A stretch of 64,000 nucleotides of DNA from Picosynechococcus sp. PCC 7002 (lineage in GTDB: Bacteria; Cyanobacteriota; Cyanobacteriia; Cyanobacteriales; MRBY01): positions 2,480,001 through 2,544,000 of the forward strand of contig NZ_CAWLFA010000001.1 of the NCBI RefSeq assembly GCF_963860125.1, read 5' to 3'. Both the position numbers and the translations under genes were made by a program. Numbering within the stretch: position 1 is the first letter of the stretch; every line of letters starts with the position of its first letter. Positions 26,879 to 36,300 of the stretch are shown in pieces. Below the pieces are notes generated by a model, which did no database searches, had not been told where the DNA came from, and saw only the letters and a program-made list of their open reading frames with translations.

Positions 26879-28807
26879 ATGGGAAAAGTCGTCGGTATTG
26901 ACCTCGGAACCACCAACTCTTGCGTATCCGTTATGGAAGGCGGTAAGCCGACTGTAATCGCCAACGCAGAAGGATTTAGAACTACCCCCTCCGTCGTTGC
27001 CTACGCCAAAAACGGAGACCTGCTCGTAGGGCAAATCGCCAAGCGTCAAGCCGTGATGAACCCTGGCAACACCTTTTACTCCGTGAAGCGTTTCATCGGT
27101 CGCAAACACAGTGAAGTCAGCAACGAATCCACCGAAGTTGCTTACAAAGTAGAACGCGACAGCACCGGTAACGTAAAAATTGATTGCCCCGCCAAAGAGA
27201 AAAAATTCGCCCCCGAAGAAATCTCTGCCCAGGTACTCCGCAAGTTGATCGAAGACGCCAGTAAGTACCTCGGCGAACCCGTTACCCAGGCTGTTATCAC
27301 TGTTCCTGCATACTTCAATGACTCCCAACGTCAAGCCACTAAGGACGCCGGGAAAATCGCCGGGGTAGAAGTGCTGCGGATTATCAACGAACCCACCGCG
27401 GCCTCCCTCGCCTATGGTCTAGATAAGAAGAGTAATGAAACGATCCTCGTCTTTGACCTTGGTGGTGGAACCTTCGACGTTTCCATCCTGGAAGTCGGTG
27501 ACGGTGTCTTTGAAGTTCTCGCGACTTCCGGTGATACACACCTGGGTGGGGATGACTTCGACAAAAAGATCGTTGATTTCTTAGCCGAAGAATTCCAACG
27601 CACCGAAGGCATTGATCTCCGCAAAGACAAGCAAGCGCTTCAACGTCTGACCGAAGCTGCTGAAAAAGCAAAAATCGAATTGTCTAACGTTACCCAAGCG
27701 GACATCAACCTCCCCTTCATCACCGCAACCCAAGATGGCCCGAAGCACCTCGACATGAGCCTAACTCGGGCGAAATTTGAAGAGCTTTGCGCTGACTTAA
27801 TCGACCGCTGCCGCATCCCCGTTGAAAACGCGATCCGTGATGCCAAACTCGACAAGTCTGCCATCGATGAAATCGTTCTCGTTGGGGGCTCTACCCGGAT
27901 TCCTGCCGTGCAAGATGTCGTTGAGCGCGTGCTGGGTAAAAAGCCCAACCAGACTGTGAACCCCGACGAAGTTGTAGCGATCGGTGCGGCGATCCAAGGT
28001 GGCGTCCTTGCGGGTGAGGTTAAGGATATTCTCCTCCTCGACGTTACGCCCCTATCTTTGGGTGTAGAAACCCTCGGTGGCGTGATGACCAAGATTATCC
28101 CCAGAAACACCACCATCCCGACCAAAAAATCAGAGGTCTTCTCCACCGCTGTTGATGGTCAAACCAACGTTGAAATTCATGTTCTGCAGGGTGAACGGGA
28201 AATGTCTAAGGACAACAAGAGCCTTGGAACCTTCCGTCTCGATGGCATTCCGCCAGCTCCCCGTGGTGTACCCCAGATCGAAGTAACCTTTGACATTGAT
28301 GCCAACGGTATCCTGAACGTCATGGCGAAAGACAAGGGCACTGGTAAAGAACAATCCATCAGTATTACTGGTGCATCGACATTACCGGATGACGAAGTAG
28401 AACGGATGGTTAGCGAGGCAGAGGCCAATGCCGCAGCAGATAAGGAACGCCGCGAAAAAATTGACCGCAAGAATCAGGCAGATTCCCTCGTTTACCAAGC
28501 TGAAAAGCAACTCGAAGAGCTCGGTGATAAAGTGCCCGCCGACGACAAGAGCAAAGCTGACCAAATGATTAAAGATCTCAAGGAAGCGGTTGCCCAGGAA
28601 AATGATGAGAAAATCTCGACATTAATGCCGGAACTGCAACAGTTGCTCTACACCATTGGCAGCAACATCTACCAACAAGCTGGTGGTGATCCTTCCGCAG
28701 CAGGGTTTGACCCGAATGCGGCAGCGGGTGGCGCTGCGCCCGGTGGTAGTGGCGGCAACGATGGTGGGGACGATGTCATTGATGCAGAGTTCTCTGAAAC
28801 CAAGTAA
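26879..28807 (+). CDS. dnaK: Molecular chaperone DnaK (Hsp70)
   Basis: A 642-residue Hsp70. The nucleotide-binding domain starts with VVGIDLGTTNSCVSVMEGGK and contains VPAYFNDSQRQATKDAG and DLGGGTFDVS; the substrate domain starts near DVTPLSLGVETLGG; the C-terminal tail is Gly-rich and ends DDVIDAEFSETK, close to the EEVD-like ends of bacterial DnaK. It folds and protects proteins with DnaJ and GrpE, neither of which is adjacent. A GGAG site precedes the ATG. I see no CIRCE operator (TTAGCACTC-N9-GAGTGCTAA) upstream. Cyanobacteria often have two or three DnaK; which paralogue this is cannot be settled here. Confidence 0.96.
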   Translation: MGKVVGIDLGTTNSCVSVMEGGKPTVIANAEGFRTTPSVVAYAKNGDLLVGQIAKRQAVMNPGNTFYSVKRFIGRKHSEVSNESTEVAYKVERDSTGNVKIDCPAKEKKFAPEEISAQVLRKLIEDASKYLGEPVTQAVITVPAYFNDSQRQATKDAGKIAGVEVLRIINEPTAASLAYGLDKKSNETILVFDLGGGTFDVSILEVGDGVFEVLATSGDTHLGGDDFDKKIVDFLAEEFQRTEGIDLRKDKQALQRLTEAAEKAKIELSNVTQADINLPFITATQDGPKHLDMSLTRAKFEELCADLIDRCRIPVENAIRDAKLDKSAIDEIVLVGGSTRIPAVQDVVERVLGKKPNQTVNPDEVVAIGAAIQGGVLAGEVKDILLLDVTPLSLGVETLGGVMTKIIPRNTTIPTKKSEVFSTAVDGQTNVEIHVLQGEREMSKDNKSLGTFRLDGIPPAPRGVPQIEVTFDIDANGILNVMAKDKGTGKEQSISITGASTLPDDEVERMVSEAEANAAADKERREKIDRKNQADSLVYQAEKQLEELGDKVPADDKSKADQMIKDLKEAVAQENDEKISTLMPELQQLLYTIGSNIYQQAGGDPSAAGFDPNAAAGGAAPGGSGGNDGGDDVIDAEFSETK

Positions 28808-28854
28808 GCGATCGCCATTGTGATTTCAATCGTATTGGCAATGTAAACAAACAG

Positions 28855-28884
28855 CGGGGGTAAGTGATTTACCCTCGTTTTTTT
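28855..28884 (+). terminator. Rho-independent terminator of dnaK
   Basis: CGGGGGTAA at 28855-28863 pairs with TTTACCCTCG at 28868-28877 around a short loop, followed by seven T. It lies about 50 bp past the dnaK stop and separates it from the convergent membrane-protein gene. Confidence 0.8.
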
Positions 28885-28894
28885 ATGGGTGAAT

Positions 28895-30472
28895 TTAACG
28901 GGTCATCTGCCGCAGGGCACGGGTTTGTTCCAGAATGTCTTCGACATCTTCTTCAGAGAGTCTCTCAACGTAATTAATTTTGACTTCTTCGAGGAGGTCA
29001 TTGATCAGTGATTCCATTTGGGCGAGGCTTTCTTGGCCTTGGATCTCGGAGGTGATGCTGCTGGTGAGTTGGGTTAAGAGTTCTTCGAGCAGTTGTTCAA
29101 AGACGGGGTCTTCTTCGAGGACTGCTTTGAGGGTGTCTGCGGTGACTTGATAAAGTTGATGGGAGAGTTGCTTGGCCAGGGTGCCTTTAAGATCGCCAAT
29201 GCCGGGCAGCATCTGTAAGCCTTGGTAGGCAGGGGACATGGAAATGACTCGATCCAGGGTATGGCGAATGACGGCTTCGGCCTCGGGCTGAATTTTGGGT
29301 AAGACTTGGTGGACTAAGAGGTTGGCCATGAGCTTTGCGAGCTCGACGGGTTCATTAATGTCATTTAAATCGACATATTCTCGGCTGGTGGTTTGGGCCA
29401 AAAGAGTGGCAAATTCACCCCGGTGGATGGAGCCTTGGATTTGATTGATAATCCGAATGACAACGACTTCGGTAATATCTTCGGCAATGCCAGCAACAAA
29501 ACCTTGACTGGCTTGCTTTTGGATTGCGCTGAGATCAATAAGGTCGGCTTGATTGAGACGAACGATCACAGGAATCACCCGTAACCAACGGAAAAGGGGA
29601 ATCAGCAGAAAAATATCGTACCAACGCCAGAGCATGGCATCAAACCAACTTACGCCTGTGCGACGCCGACTGATGTACCAACTCCGGGCGAGAAACTCGA
29701 GGAGGAAAGCGAGAAAGAAGGGAAAATCGAGAATGCCAAAGTTATCAATGTATTTGCCGTTTTCGCCAATGGGACGGAAATAGTTGGTTTCTAGGAGGGG
29801 TTCGATTTCGCGTTCGTAAAAGTTGAATTCTTCACGCCAGCCATTTTCTGAGAGATATTCGCTACTCCAAAAGAGTTGAAAGGCGTCTTTGGAGGAGGCA
29901 GAGGCATCGCCAAATACATGGCGGCGCATGCGATTTTTGATTTTTTCGAGGGTACCTGTTTTGTTGGCAATTTCAAAGGGATTGGTATCCACCATCTCAA
30001 CGCTCAGTTCCCGGAGTTCAGCAAGGATGGCTTCTTGTTCTTGGTTGTAGCGGCGGAGTTGGGTGGTGATGTCTTGGCGATCGCCAGAACCGACAATGCC
30101 ATTATTTGAACCTGTAGACCGGAGGGTCAGATCGTTAATCTGCTGAATTTTTGCTTGGAGATCTTCGACCCGTTGGAGATAGTAGGCGGTATCGCGATTT
30201 TCTTCGATGCCCTTTACCCAGTCATAGGCGTGGGTTACATTAACCGGGAGAATACGCACCGGCTCGGCGGGAAATTTCCATTCATATTTAGCGATGCGTG
30301 CGTAAAATTGAACTCGGCCCTGTAACCAGAAATTACGCAGGGGGATGTAACTCAGGTCAAAGAGGACTAACACCAAATTAGCAGAGGCCAAGAGAGCCAT
30401 ACCCCGCTCAAAAAGCAGACTGGTACGATTACGTTTGGTACGGCTAGGTTGTCTGCGTGGTGCAATAGTCAT
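28895..30472 (-). CDS. Conserved cyanobacterial-type membrane protein of unknown function
   Basis: A 525-residue protein. A basic N-terminus (RRQPSRTKRNR) precedes one helix (about 27-45); a soluble, partly coiled-coil segment (95-240) follows; then a hydrophobic segment near 246-262 (FFLAFLLEFLARSW) and another near 280-305. The long C-terminus is helical and acidic, ending in repeated amphipathic segments (EEDPVFEQLLEELLTQL). No catalytic motif or named family is recognised. It converges with dnaK and diverges from the HTH gene. The start is the ATG at 30472. Confidence 0.78.
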   Translation of the reverse strand: MTIAPRRQPSRTKRNRTSLLFERGMALLASANLVLVLFDLSYIPLRNFWLQGRVQFYARIAKYEWKFPAEPVRILPVNVTHAYDWVKGIEENRDTAYYLQRVEDLQAKIQQINDLTLRSTGSNNGIVGSGDRQDITTQLRRYNQEQEAILAELRELSVEMVDTNPFEIANKTGTLEKIKNRMRRHVFGDASASSKDAFQLFWSSEYLSENGWREEFNFYEREIEPLLETNYFRPIGENGKYIDNFGILDFPFFLAFLLEFLARSWYISRRRTGVSWFDAMLWRWYDIFLLIPLFRWLRVIPVIVRLNQADLIDLSAIQKQASQGFVAGIAEDITEVVVIRIINQIQGSIHRGEFATLLAQTTSREYVDLNDINEPVELAKLMANLLVHQVLPKIQPEAEAVIRHTLDRVISMSPAYQGLQMLPGIGDLKGTLAKQLSHQLYQVTADTLKAVLEEDPVFEQLLEELLTQLTSSITSEIQGQESLAQMESLINDLLEEVKINYVERLSEEDVEDILEQTRALRQMTR

Positions 30473-30546
30473 GGTAAATTAAGGGCGATTTTTTGTGAAT
30501 TTTGAGCAGGATTGAATCAAATTTTCAGTTTATTTTATCGGGTTCT

Positions 30547-31029
30547 ATGGGCAGGCGGACTAAATACAAGGTGTGTTTGAGCACTGAACAACGGGAAAGA
30601 CTCTGGGCGATCGCCCGTAATGGTTACCAACCAGCCAAGAAAATGCTCCATGCCCGTATTCTACTCATGGCCGACCGCGCCCACCCCGACGGCAACTGGC
30701 AAGATCAACAAATCGCCCAAGCCCTGAGCGTTCATCCCAACACCGTCGCCCGTGTCCGTAAACTTTTTGTCAGCGACGGCGAAACCCAAGCCCTCGGCCG
30801 TAAACCCAGGGCGCACCCGCCGATCAAACCCAAACTCAGCGACGCTAAGATCGCCAAACTCCTTGCCCTCTACCACGGTGGGCCACCTCCCGACCATGAC
30901 TATTGGTCTCTCAGTCTCCTGGTACGAGAACTCAAAGCCCAAAAAATTGTCAAACACATTTGTCGCGAAACCGTGCGTAAAATTCTCAAAGAACAGGGGA
31001 TTCGCCTCAGTCGCCGCAAACGAGCCTAA
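30547..31029 (+). CDS. Helix-turn-helix protein resembling the N-terminal half of an IS630 transposase (orphan orfA)
   Basis: A 160-residue protein with two HTH units. The first spans about residues 12-70 (LSTEQRERLWAIARNG, then DQQIAQALSVHPNTVARVRK). The second is a winged HTH near 115-150 (SLSLLVRELKAQKIVKHICRETVRKILKE). This is the DNA-binding half of IS630-family transposases, but the DDE catalytic half is absent: the frame stops at 31029 and the next 130 bp before lepA hold no such domain. I see no terminal inverted repeats. It may be a relic or a domesticated DNA-binding protein; the intact frame with a HIP1 site and normal composition favours long residence. Confidence 0.72.
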   Translation: MGRRTKYKVCLSTEQRERLWAIARNGYQPAKKMLHARILLMADRAHPDGNWQDQQIAQALSVHPNTVARVRKLFVSDGETQALGRKPRAHPPIKPKLSDAKIAKLLALYHGGPPPDHDYWSLSLLVRELKAQKIVKHICRETVRKILKEQGIRLSRRKRA

Positions 31030-31162
31030 ATCCCTCGTTAACTTTCCAGAAAATTCTCTCCAAATTCGTGGCAATCCTGATTCCTTCCCTCGTCTTTCCG
31101 CGATGAAGGCTCCCTTCATTAGTTAAAATAAGTAAAGTTTTTCAAAAATTAGTGGATCTTCC

Positions 31163-32971
31163 ATGACTGACGTTCCTGTCTCTCGTATTCGTAATTTTTC
31201 GATCATTGCCCACATCGACCACGGGAAATCAACCCTGGCAGACCGAATGCTCCAGGACACCCAAACAGTGGCGCAACGGGATATGAAAGAACAGTTCCTC
31301 GACAATATGGAACTGGAGCGGGAACGGGGAATCACCATCAAGCTCCAGGCCGCACGGATGCGTTATGTGGCGAAGGATGGCGAAGAATATATCCTCAACC
31401 TCATCGATACCCCAGGCCACGTTGACTTTTCCTACGAAGTATCGCGCTCCTTGGCCGCCTGTGAAGGGGCGTTACTGGTCGTAGATGCCTCCCAAGGGGT
31501 TGAAGCCCAGACCCTTGCCAACGTTTACCTCGCCCTGGACAACAACCTAGAAATTATTCCTGTTTTAAACAAAATCGACCTGCCCGGTGCTGAACCCGAT
31601 CGAGTTACCGAAGAAATTGAAGAGGTCGTTGGCTTAGATTGCACTGACATTATTCGAGCTTCCGCTAAACAGGGCCTCGGCATCAACGATATTTTAGAGT
31701 CCATTGTCCAACAGGTACCGCCCCCGGCCGATACCATCGATCAGCCGTTGCGGGCGCTTATTTTTGACAGTTACTACGACCCCTACCGTGGCGTAATTGT
31801 TTATTTCCGGGTGATGGATGGCGAAGTTAAAAAAGGCGACAAAGTGCGCCTGATGGCCTCCAAAAAAGAATATGAAATCGACGAACTGGGCGTCCTCGCA
31901 CCAAACCAAGTGCAAGTAGACGCTCTCCACGCCGGAGAAGTAGGCTACTTTGCGGCGGCGATCAAATCCGTTGAAGATGCACGGGTCGGCGATACGATCA
32001 CCTCCGCTGTCCACCCAGCACCAGCACCGCTACCGGGTTACACCGAAGCGAAACCGATGGTTTTCTGCGGTCTTTTCCCCACCGATGCCGACCAATATTC
32101 AGATCTGCGGGACGCTCTCGATAAATTGAAACTGAACGATGCGGCCCTTTCCTTTGAGCCAGAAACTTCCAGCGCCATGGGGTTTGGTTTTCGGTGTGGC
32201 TTCCTGGGCCTCCTCCACTTAGAAATTGTCCAGGAACGTTTGGAGCGGGAATATAACCTTGATTTGATTACAACGGCCCCTTCGGTGGTGTATCGAGTTA
32301 CCACAACGGATGGGGAAGTGATGGAAATTGATAATCCCAGTCAATTACCAGATCCCCAAAAACGAGAAAAAATCGAAGAGCCCTACATTCAAGTGGATGT
32401 CATTACCCCGGAAGAGTTTGTGGGCACCATTATGGATCTGTGCCAAACGCGACGGGGCATTTTCAAGGACATGAAATATTTCACCGAAAGTCGCACGAAT
32501 ATTATCTATGAATTGCCCTTGGCGGAGGTGGTGACGGACTTTTTTGATCAGTTAAAGTCTCGCACCAGGGGTTATGCCAGCATGGAGTATCAACTTATTG
32601 GCTACCGAGTCGGGCAGTTGGTGCGCTTGGATATTTTAGTAAATAAAGATTCGGTGGATTCCCTCGCGATGATTGTCCATCGGGACAAGGCCTACAATGT
32701 GGGACGGGCAATGGCCGAGAAGCTCAAAGAATTAATCCCCCGTCACCAGTTTAAGATTCCGATTCAGGCGGCGATCGGTTCTAAAATCATTGCCAGTGAG
32801 CATATTCCAGCCCTACGCAAGGACGTTTTGGCGAAGTGCTACGGTGGTGATATTTCCCGGAAGAAAAAGCTGCTCCAGAAACAGGCGAAAGGTAAGAAGC
32901 GCATGAAGTCGATTGGTACGGTCGATGTGCCCCAAGAGGCGTTTATGGCAGTTCTCAAGCTAGATCAGTAA
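31163..32971 (+). CDS. lepA: Elongation factor 4 (LepA)
   Basis: A 602-residue ribosome-associated GTPase that back-translocates or remodels stalled ribosomes. G1 is AHIDHGKST, G2/G3 include ERERGITIKLQAARM and DTPGHVDF, and G4 is NKIDLP. The C-terminal LepA-specific domain has YGGDISRKKKLLQKQAKGKKRMK, unique to LepA versus EF-G. Length is typical (about 600). It is preceded by the IS630-like HTH gene and followed by a hairpin shared with the convergent katG. Confidence 0.96.
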   Translation: MTDVPVSRIRNFSIIAHIDHGKSTLADRMLQDTQTVAQRDMKEQFLDNMELERERGITIKLQAARMRYVAKDGEEYILNLIDTPGHVDFSYEVSRSLAACEGALLVVDASQGVEAQTLANVYLALDNNLEIIPVLNKIDLPGAEPDRVTEEIEEVVGLDCTDIIRASAKQGLGINDILESIVQQVPPPADTIDQPLRALIFDSYYDPYRGVIVYFRVMDGEVKKGDKVRLMASKKEYEIDELGVLAPNQVQVDALHAGEVGYFAAAIKSVEDARVGDTITSAVHPAPAPLPGYTEAKPMVFCGLFPTDADQYSDLRDALDKLKLNDAALSFEPETSSAMGFGFRCGFLGLLHLEIVQERLEREYNLDLITTAPSVVYRVTTTDGEVMEIDNPSQLPDPQKREKIEEPYIQVDVITPEEFVGTIMDLCQTRRGIFKDMKYFTESRTNIIYELPLAEVVTDFFDQLKSRTRGYASMEYQLIGYRVGQLVRLDILVNKDSVDSLAMIVHRDKAYNVGRAMAEKLKELIPRHQFKIPIQAAIGSKIIASEHIPALRKDVLAKCYGGDISRKKKLLQKQAKGKKRMKSIGTVDVPQEAFMAVLKLDQ

Positions 32972-32979
32972 TTTTTTCT

Positions 32980-33027
32980 AAATCCCCACACTCACCCACT
33001 CAAAAAAGCGCGGTAGTGTGGGGATTT
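32980..33027. terminator. Large hairpin between convergent lepA and katG
   Basis: AAATCCCCACAC at 32980-32991 is perfectly complementary to GTGTGGGGATTT at 33016-33027, a 12-bp stem with a 24-base loop. There is no long T run directly after it on either strand, so it may be a weak bidirectional terminator or an mRNA 3'-end stabiliser. Confidence 0.55.
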
Positions 33028-33037
33028 AACTCGGAAA

Positions 33038-35215
33038 TCAAGCTAGATCAAAGCGATCTGCATTCATCACTTTTGTCCAGGCCGCAACAAAATCCTGGAT
33101 AAATTTCTCGTTGCTGTCGTCTTGGGCATAGACTTCGGCATAGGCCCGCAGGATAGAGTTACAGCCGAAAACGAGATCCACTCGCGTGGCTGTCCACTTG
33201 ACTTCACCGGTGTGGCGATCGCCAATTTCATAAAGATTCTTACCGGCTGGCTTCCAGGTATATTTCATATCCGTCAGATTGACGAAGAAATCATTGGTCA
33301 AGGCGCCCTCGCGGTCTGTGAGCACGCCATGCTTGGTGCCGCCATAATTGGTGCCCAGTACACGCATCCCGCCGACCAAAACAGTCATCTCAGGGGCGGT
33401 CAGTCCCATTAATTGCGTGCGGTCGAGCATTAATTCTTCGGGGCTGACCACATAGTCTTTTTGGAGCCAGTTCCGGTAGCCGTCGTGGAGGGGCTCTAAC
33501 ACCGCGAATCCCTCGACATCGGTCATTTCCGCCGTCGCATCACCACGGCCTGGGGCAAAGGGCACCGTAATCTCCACTCCCGCCGCTTGGGCTGCTTGCT
33601 CGATGCCAACATTGCCTGCCAGAACGATTACATCTGCGACACTGGCTCCACTCTCAGTGGCGATCGCCTCTAGTACTGGCAACACCTTAGCTAAACGTGC
33701 TGGTTCATTCCCTGCCCAATCCTTTTGGGGAGCCAAGCGAATTCTCGCGCCATTTGCCCCACCGCGTTTGTCTGAGCCCCGAAACGTTCTCGCACTGTCC
33801 CAAGCCGTACAGACCATTTCACTAACGCTTAAACCACTGGCCGCAATTTTGTCCTTAACCGCTTGCGGATCGTAGTCCGTCTTGCCCGCTGGAATCGGAT
33901 CTTGCCACAACAAATCTTCCTGGGGTACATCCGGGCCAATGTAGCGGGACTTCGGCCCCATATCCCGGTGCGTGAGTTTGAACCAGGCCCGGGCAAAAGT
34001 TTCGGCAAAATAGGCTGGATCTTGGTAAAACCGCTCAGAAATCTGTCGATAGTCCGGATCCATTTTCATCGCCATGTCGGCGTCGGTCATAATCGGGCTA
34101 AGGCGGATCGATGGATCTTCAACATCAACGGGCTTGTCTTCTTCTTTGATATTGATCGGTTCCCATTGCCAGGCTCCCGCTGGGCTTTTCTTAAGTTCCC
34201 AGTCGTAGTTGAGCAATAGCCGAAAATAACCGTTGTCCCATTGGGTTGGATAGGTAGTCCAGGCTCCTTCAATGCCACTAGTGACGGTGTTACGACCAAT
34301 GCCACGTTGGGTCTTATTCAGCCAACCCAAACCTTGGTCATCGAGATCGGCGGCTTCGGGTTCTGGGCCAAGTAAGGTTGCATCCCCATTACCATGGCAC
34401 TTACCCACGGTATGGCCGCCAGCGGTAAGGGCGACGGTTTCCTCGTCGTTCATCGCCATCCGCGAAAAAGTGATCCGAATATCATGGGCTGTTTTGAGGG
34501 GGTCTGGATTACCATCTACACCTTCAGGATTGACATAGATTAAGCCCATCATTACTGCAGCTAACGGATTTTCTAGATCCCGCTCACCGGAATAGCGACT
34601 GTGGGGGTTATCACTGGGAGCCAGCCATTCTTTTTCTGAACCCCAATAAATATCTTTTTCGGGATGCCAGATGTCCTCACGGCCAAAGGCAAAGCCAAAA
34701 GTCTTTAGTCCCATGGATTCATAGGCAATGGTGCCAGCATAGGCAATTAAATCGGCCCAACTCAATTTATTGCCATATTTCTTTTTGAGCGGCCAGAGGA
34801 GGCGACGGGCCTTGTCTAGGTTGGTGTTGTCGGGCCAAGAGTTGATCGGGGCAAAACGTTGATTCCCCGTCCCAGCACCACCCCGACCGTCTGCGATCCG
34901 ATAGGTGCCGGCGGCGTGCCAAGTCATACGAATCATCAACCCACCGTAATGTCCCCAATCTGCGGGCCACCAGTCCTGGCTGTCTGTCATTAGTGCATGG
35001 AGATCCCGCTTGAGGGCATCAACATCAAGGGTTTTGACTGCATCTTGATAATTGAAATTTGCGCCCATTGGGTTGGTTTTGTGGTCATGCTGGTGCAGAA
35101 TGTCCAGATTGAGGGCTTTTGGCCACCACTCCATGTTTGTCGCCATGCTGCTCGTGGTCAGGGCACCGTGCATTACTGGACATTTGCCGCCGGTGTTCGT
35201 GATGTGGTCATGCAT
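33038..35215 (-). CDS. katG: Catalase-peroxidase KatG
   Basis: A 725-residue heme enzyme that removes hydrogen peroxide. The distal triad Arg96-Trp99-His100 is in RMTWHAAGTYR, and the proximal His268 in AGGHTVGKCHG. Trp99, Tyr227 (IYVNPEG) and Met253 (FSRMAMND) can form the covalent Met-Tyr-Trp adduct needed for catalase activity. I chose the ATG at 35215 (MHDHITNTGG) because AGAGGAAA lies just upstream; a frame extension to 35272 lacks this support. It is cytoplasmic. The 206-bp leader toward the Usp gene probably contains its own promoter. Confidence 0.95.
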   Translation of the reverse strand: MHDHITNTGGKCPVMHGALTTSSMATNMEWWPKALNLDILHQHDHKTNPMGANFNYQDAVKTLDVDALKRDLHALMTDSQDWWPADWGHYGGLMIRMTWHAAGTYRIADGRGGAGTGNQRFAPINSWPDNTNLDKARRLLWPLKKKYGNKLSWADLIAYAGTIAYESMGLKTFGFAFGREDIWHPEKDIYWGSEKEWLAPSDNPHSRYSGERDLENPLAAVMMGLIYVNPEGVDGNPDPLKTAHDIRITFSRMAMNDEETVALTAGGHTVGKCHGNGDATLLGPEPEAADLDDQGLGWLNKTQRGIGRNTVTSGIEGAWTTYPTQWDNGYFRLLLNYDWELKKSPAGAWQWEPINIKEEDKPVDVEDPSIRLSPIMTDADMAMKMDPDYRQISERFYQDPAYFAETFARAWFKLTHRDMGPKSRYIGPDVPQEDLLWQDPIPAGKTDYDPQAVKDKIAASGLSVSEMVCTAWDSARTFRGSDKRGGANGARIRLAPQKDWAGNEPARLAKVLPVLEAIATESGASVADVIVLAGNVGIEQAAQAAGVEITVPFAPGRGDATAEMTDVEGFAVLEPLHDGYRNWLQKDYVVSPEELMLDRTQLMGLTAPEMTVLVGGMRVLGTNYGGTKHGVLTDREGALTNDFFVNLTDMKYTWKPAGKNLYEIGDRHTGEVKWTATRVDLVFGCNSILRAYAEVYAQDDSNEKFIQDFVAAWTKVMNADRFDLA

Positions 35216-35421
35216 TAATAATTTCCTCTTGCGAGTCAACACAGAGATACTTGTTGCCATGGTTGGTCTCACAATGGTGGTAATCCCAAGCCATCACCCT
35301 GGCAAACAGCCAATCCCTGTGCACTACATAACTAGAAATTATAGGAATGATTCTTTTGTAATGTCCCAGATGATACTTTTATTTTTACTTTCTGGAGTGT
35401 TTCTCAGAGGTCGGTAAACAG

Positions 35422-36285
35422 TTAGCGATAAACGAAGACAGGAATACGACTACTCCGGAGGATTTGGGCGGTGGTGCTGCCAATGACGAAGTGGCGAATC
35501 CGGCTATGGCCATAGGCACCAATCATTAACAGGTTTATTTTGGCTTGGTCACAAAATTGGGCGATCGCCGTTTCGGAATTGCCTGGAACGAGGTGGTAAT
35601 GGGCCTCAATGCCAGCGGTGCTCAATCGTTGTTTGGCCTGGGCAAGGCAGGGATTTGTCGTGGCATCACCGGGTTTTTTCGTGACGGTCAGCACATGAAT
35701 TTCTAAGGCTTTGAGGGCGGCACATTCACTCAAAAAGTCGAGGAGCTTGCGGCAACTGGGACTGTCATCGTAGGCGACGAGGAGGCGATCGATGGGTTGA
35801 AATTCGCGAGAGGTGACCAGGCAGGGTTTATGGCTCGACCGAATCAGACGCTCCAAATTGGCTCCGAGGTGATCGGGGGCGATATTTTCTGATTCCCCTC
35901 GCTTGCCCAAGATAATTAGATCGGTATTTTGTTCTAAATGTTGGAGACAATCGATAAAATAGCCCACCTCATGGAGGAGTTTTGCGGGGGGCTGGCCAGC
36001 AGCACTTAGGGTTTCTTGGGCTTCTTGGAGAATTAATTTTGCCCGTTCGTGGTCGAGTTTTGCTTTTTCATGTTCAAGGGCGACTAAACGTTGAAGGAGA
36101 CTTTCAGACGTTCCCAGGCCAATGCTGCCACTAAAATTACGGGCATCGGCGGCAGCCCTACTCCGGGCGTCGGTGACATGGAGTACGTCGATGGTTGCCC
36201 CCAGGCGATCACCAAACCAAGCGGCATATTGATAATTGCTCTGGGCAAAGTTAGAGCCGTCGGTGCATAACAAAATTCGTTGCAT
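35422..36285 (-). CDS. Universal stress protein, two tandem UspA domains
   Basis: A 287-residue cytoplasmic protein with two UspA domains. The first starts RILLCTDGSNFAQSNYQYAA; the second starts about residue 167 (RLLVAYDDSPSCRKLLDF). The second has an intact ATP-binding motif of the G-2x-G-9x-G(S/T) type in GAYGHSRIRHFVIGSTTAQ. It lies 15 bp after the SulP transporter gene on the same strand, strongly suggesting a shared transcript and a regulatory link to anion transport. The start is the ATG at 36285. Confidence 0.9.
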   Translation of the reverse strand: MQRILLCTDGSNFAQSNYQYAAWFGDRLGATIDVLHVTDARSRAAADARNFSGSIGLGTSESLLQRLVALEHEKAKLDHERAKLILQEAQETLSAAGQPPAKLLHEVGYFIDCLQHLEQNTDLIILGKRGESENIAPDHLGANLERLIRSSHKPCLVTSREFQPIDRLLVAYDDSPSCRKLLDFLSECAALKALEIHVLTVTKKPGDATTNPCLAQAKQRLSTAGIEAHYHLVPGNSETAIAQFCDQAKINLLMIGAYGHSRIRHFVIGSTTAQILRSSRIPVFVYR

Positions 36286-36300
36286 GGTTTTTCAAGCTTT

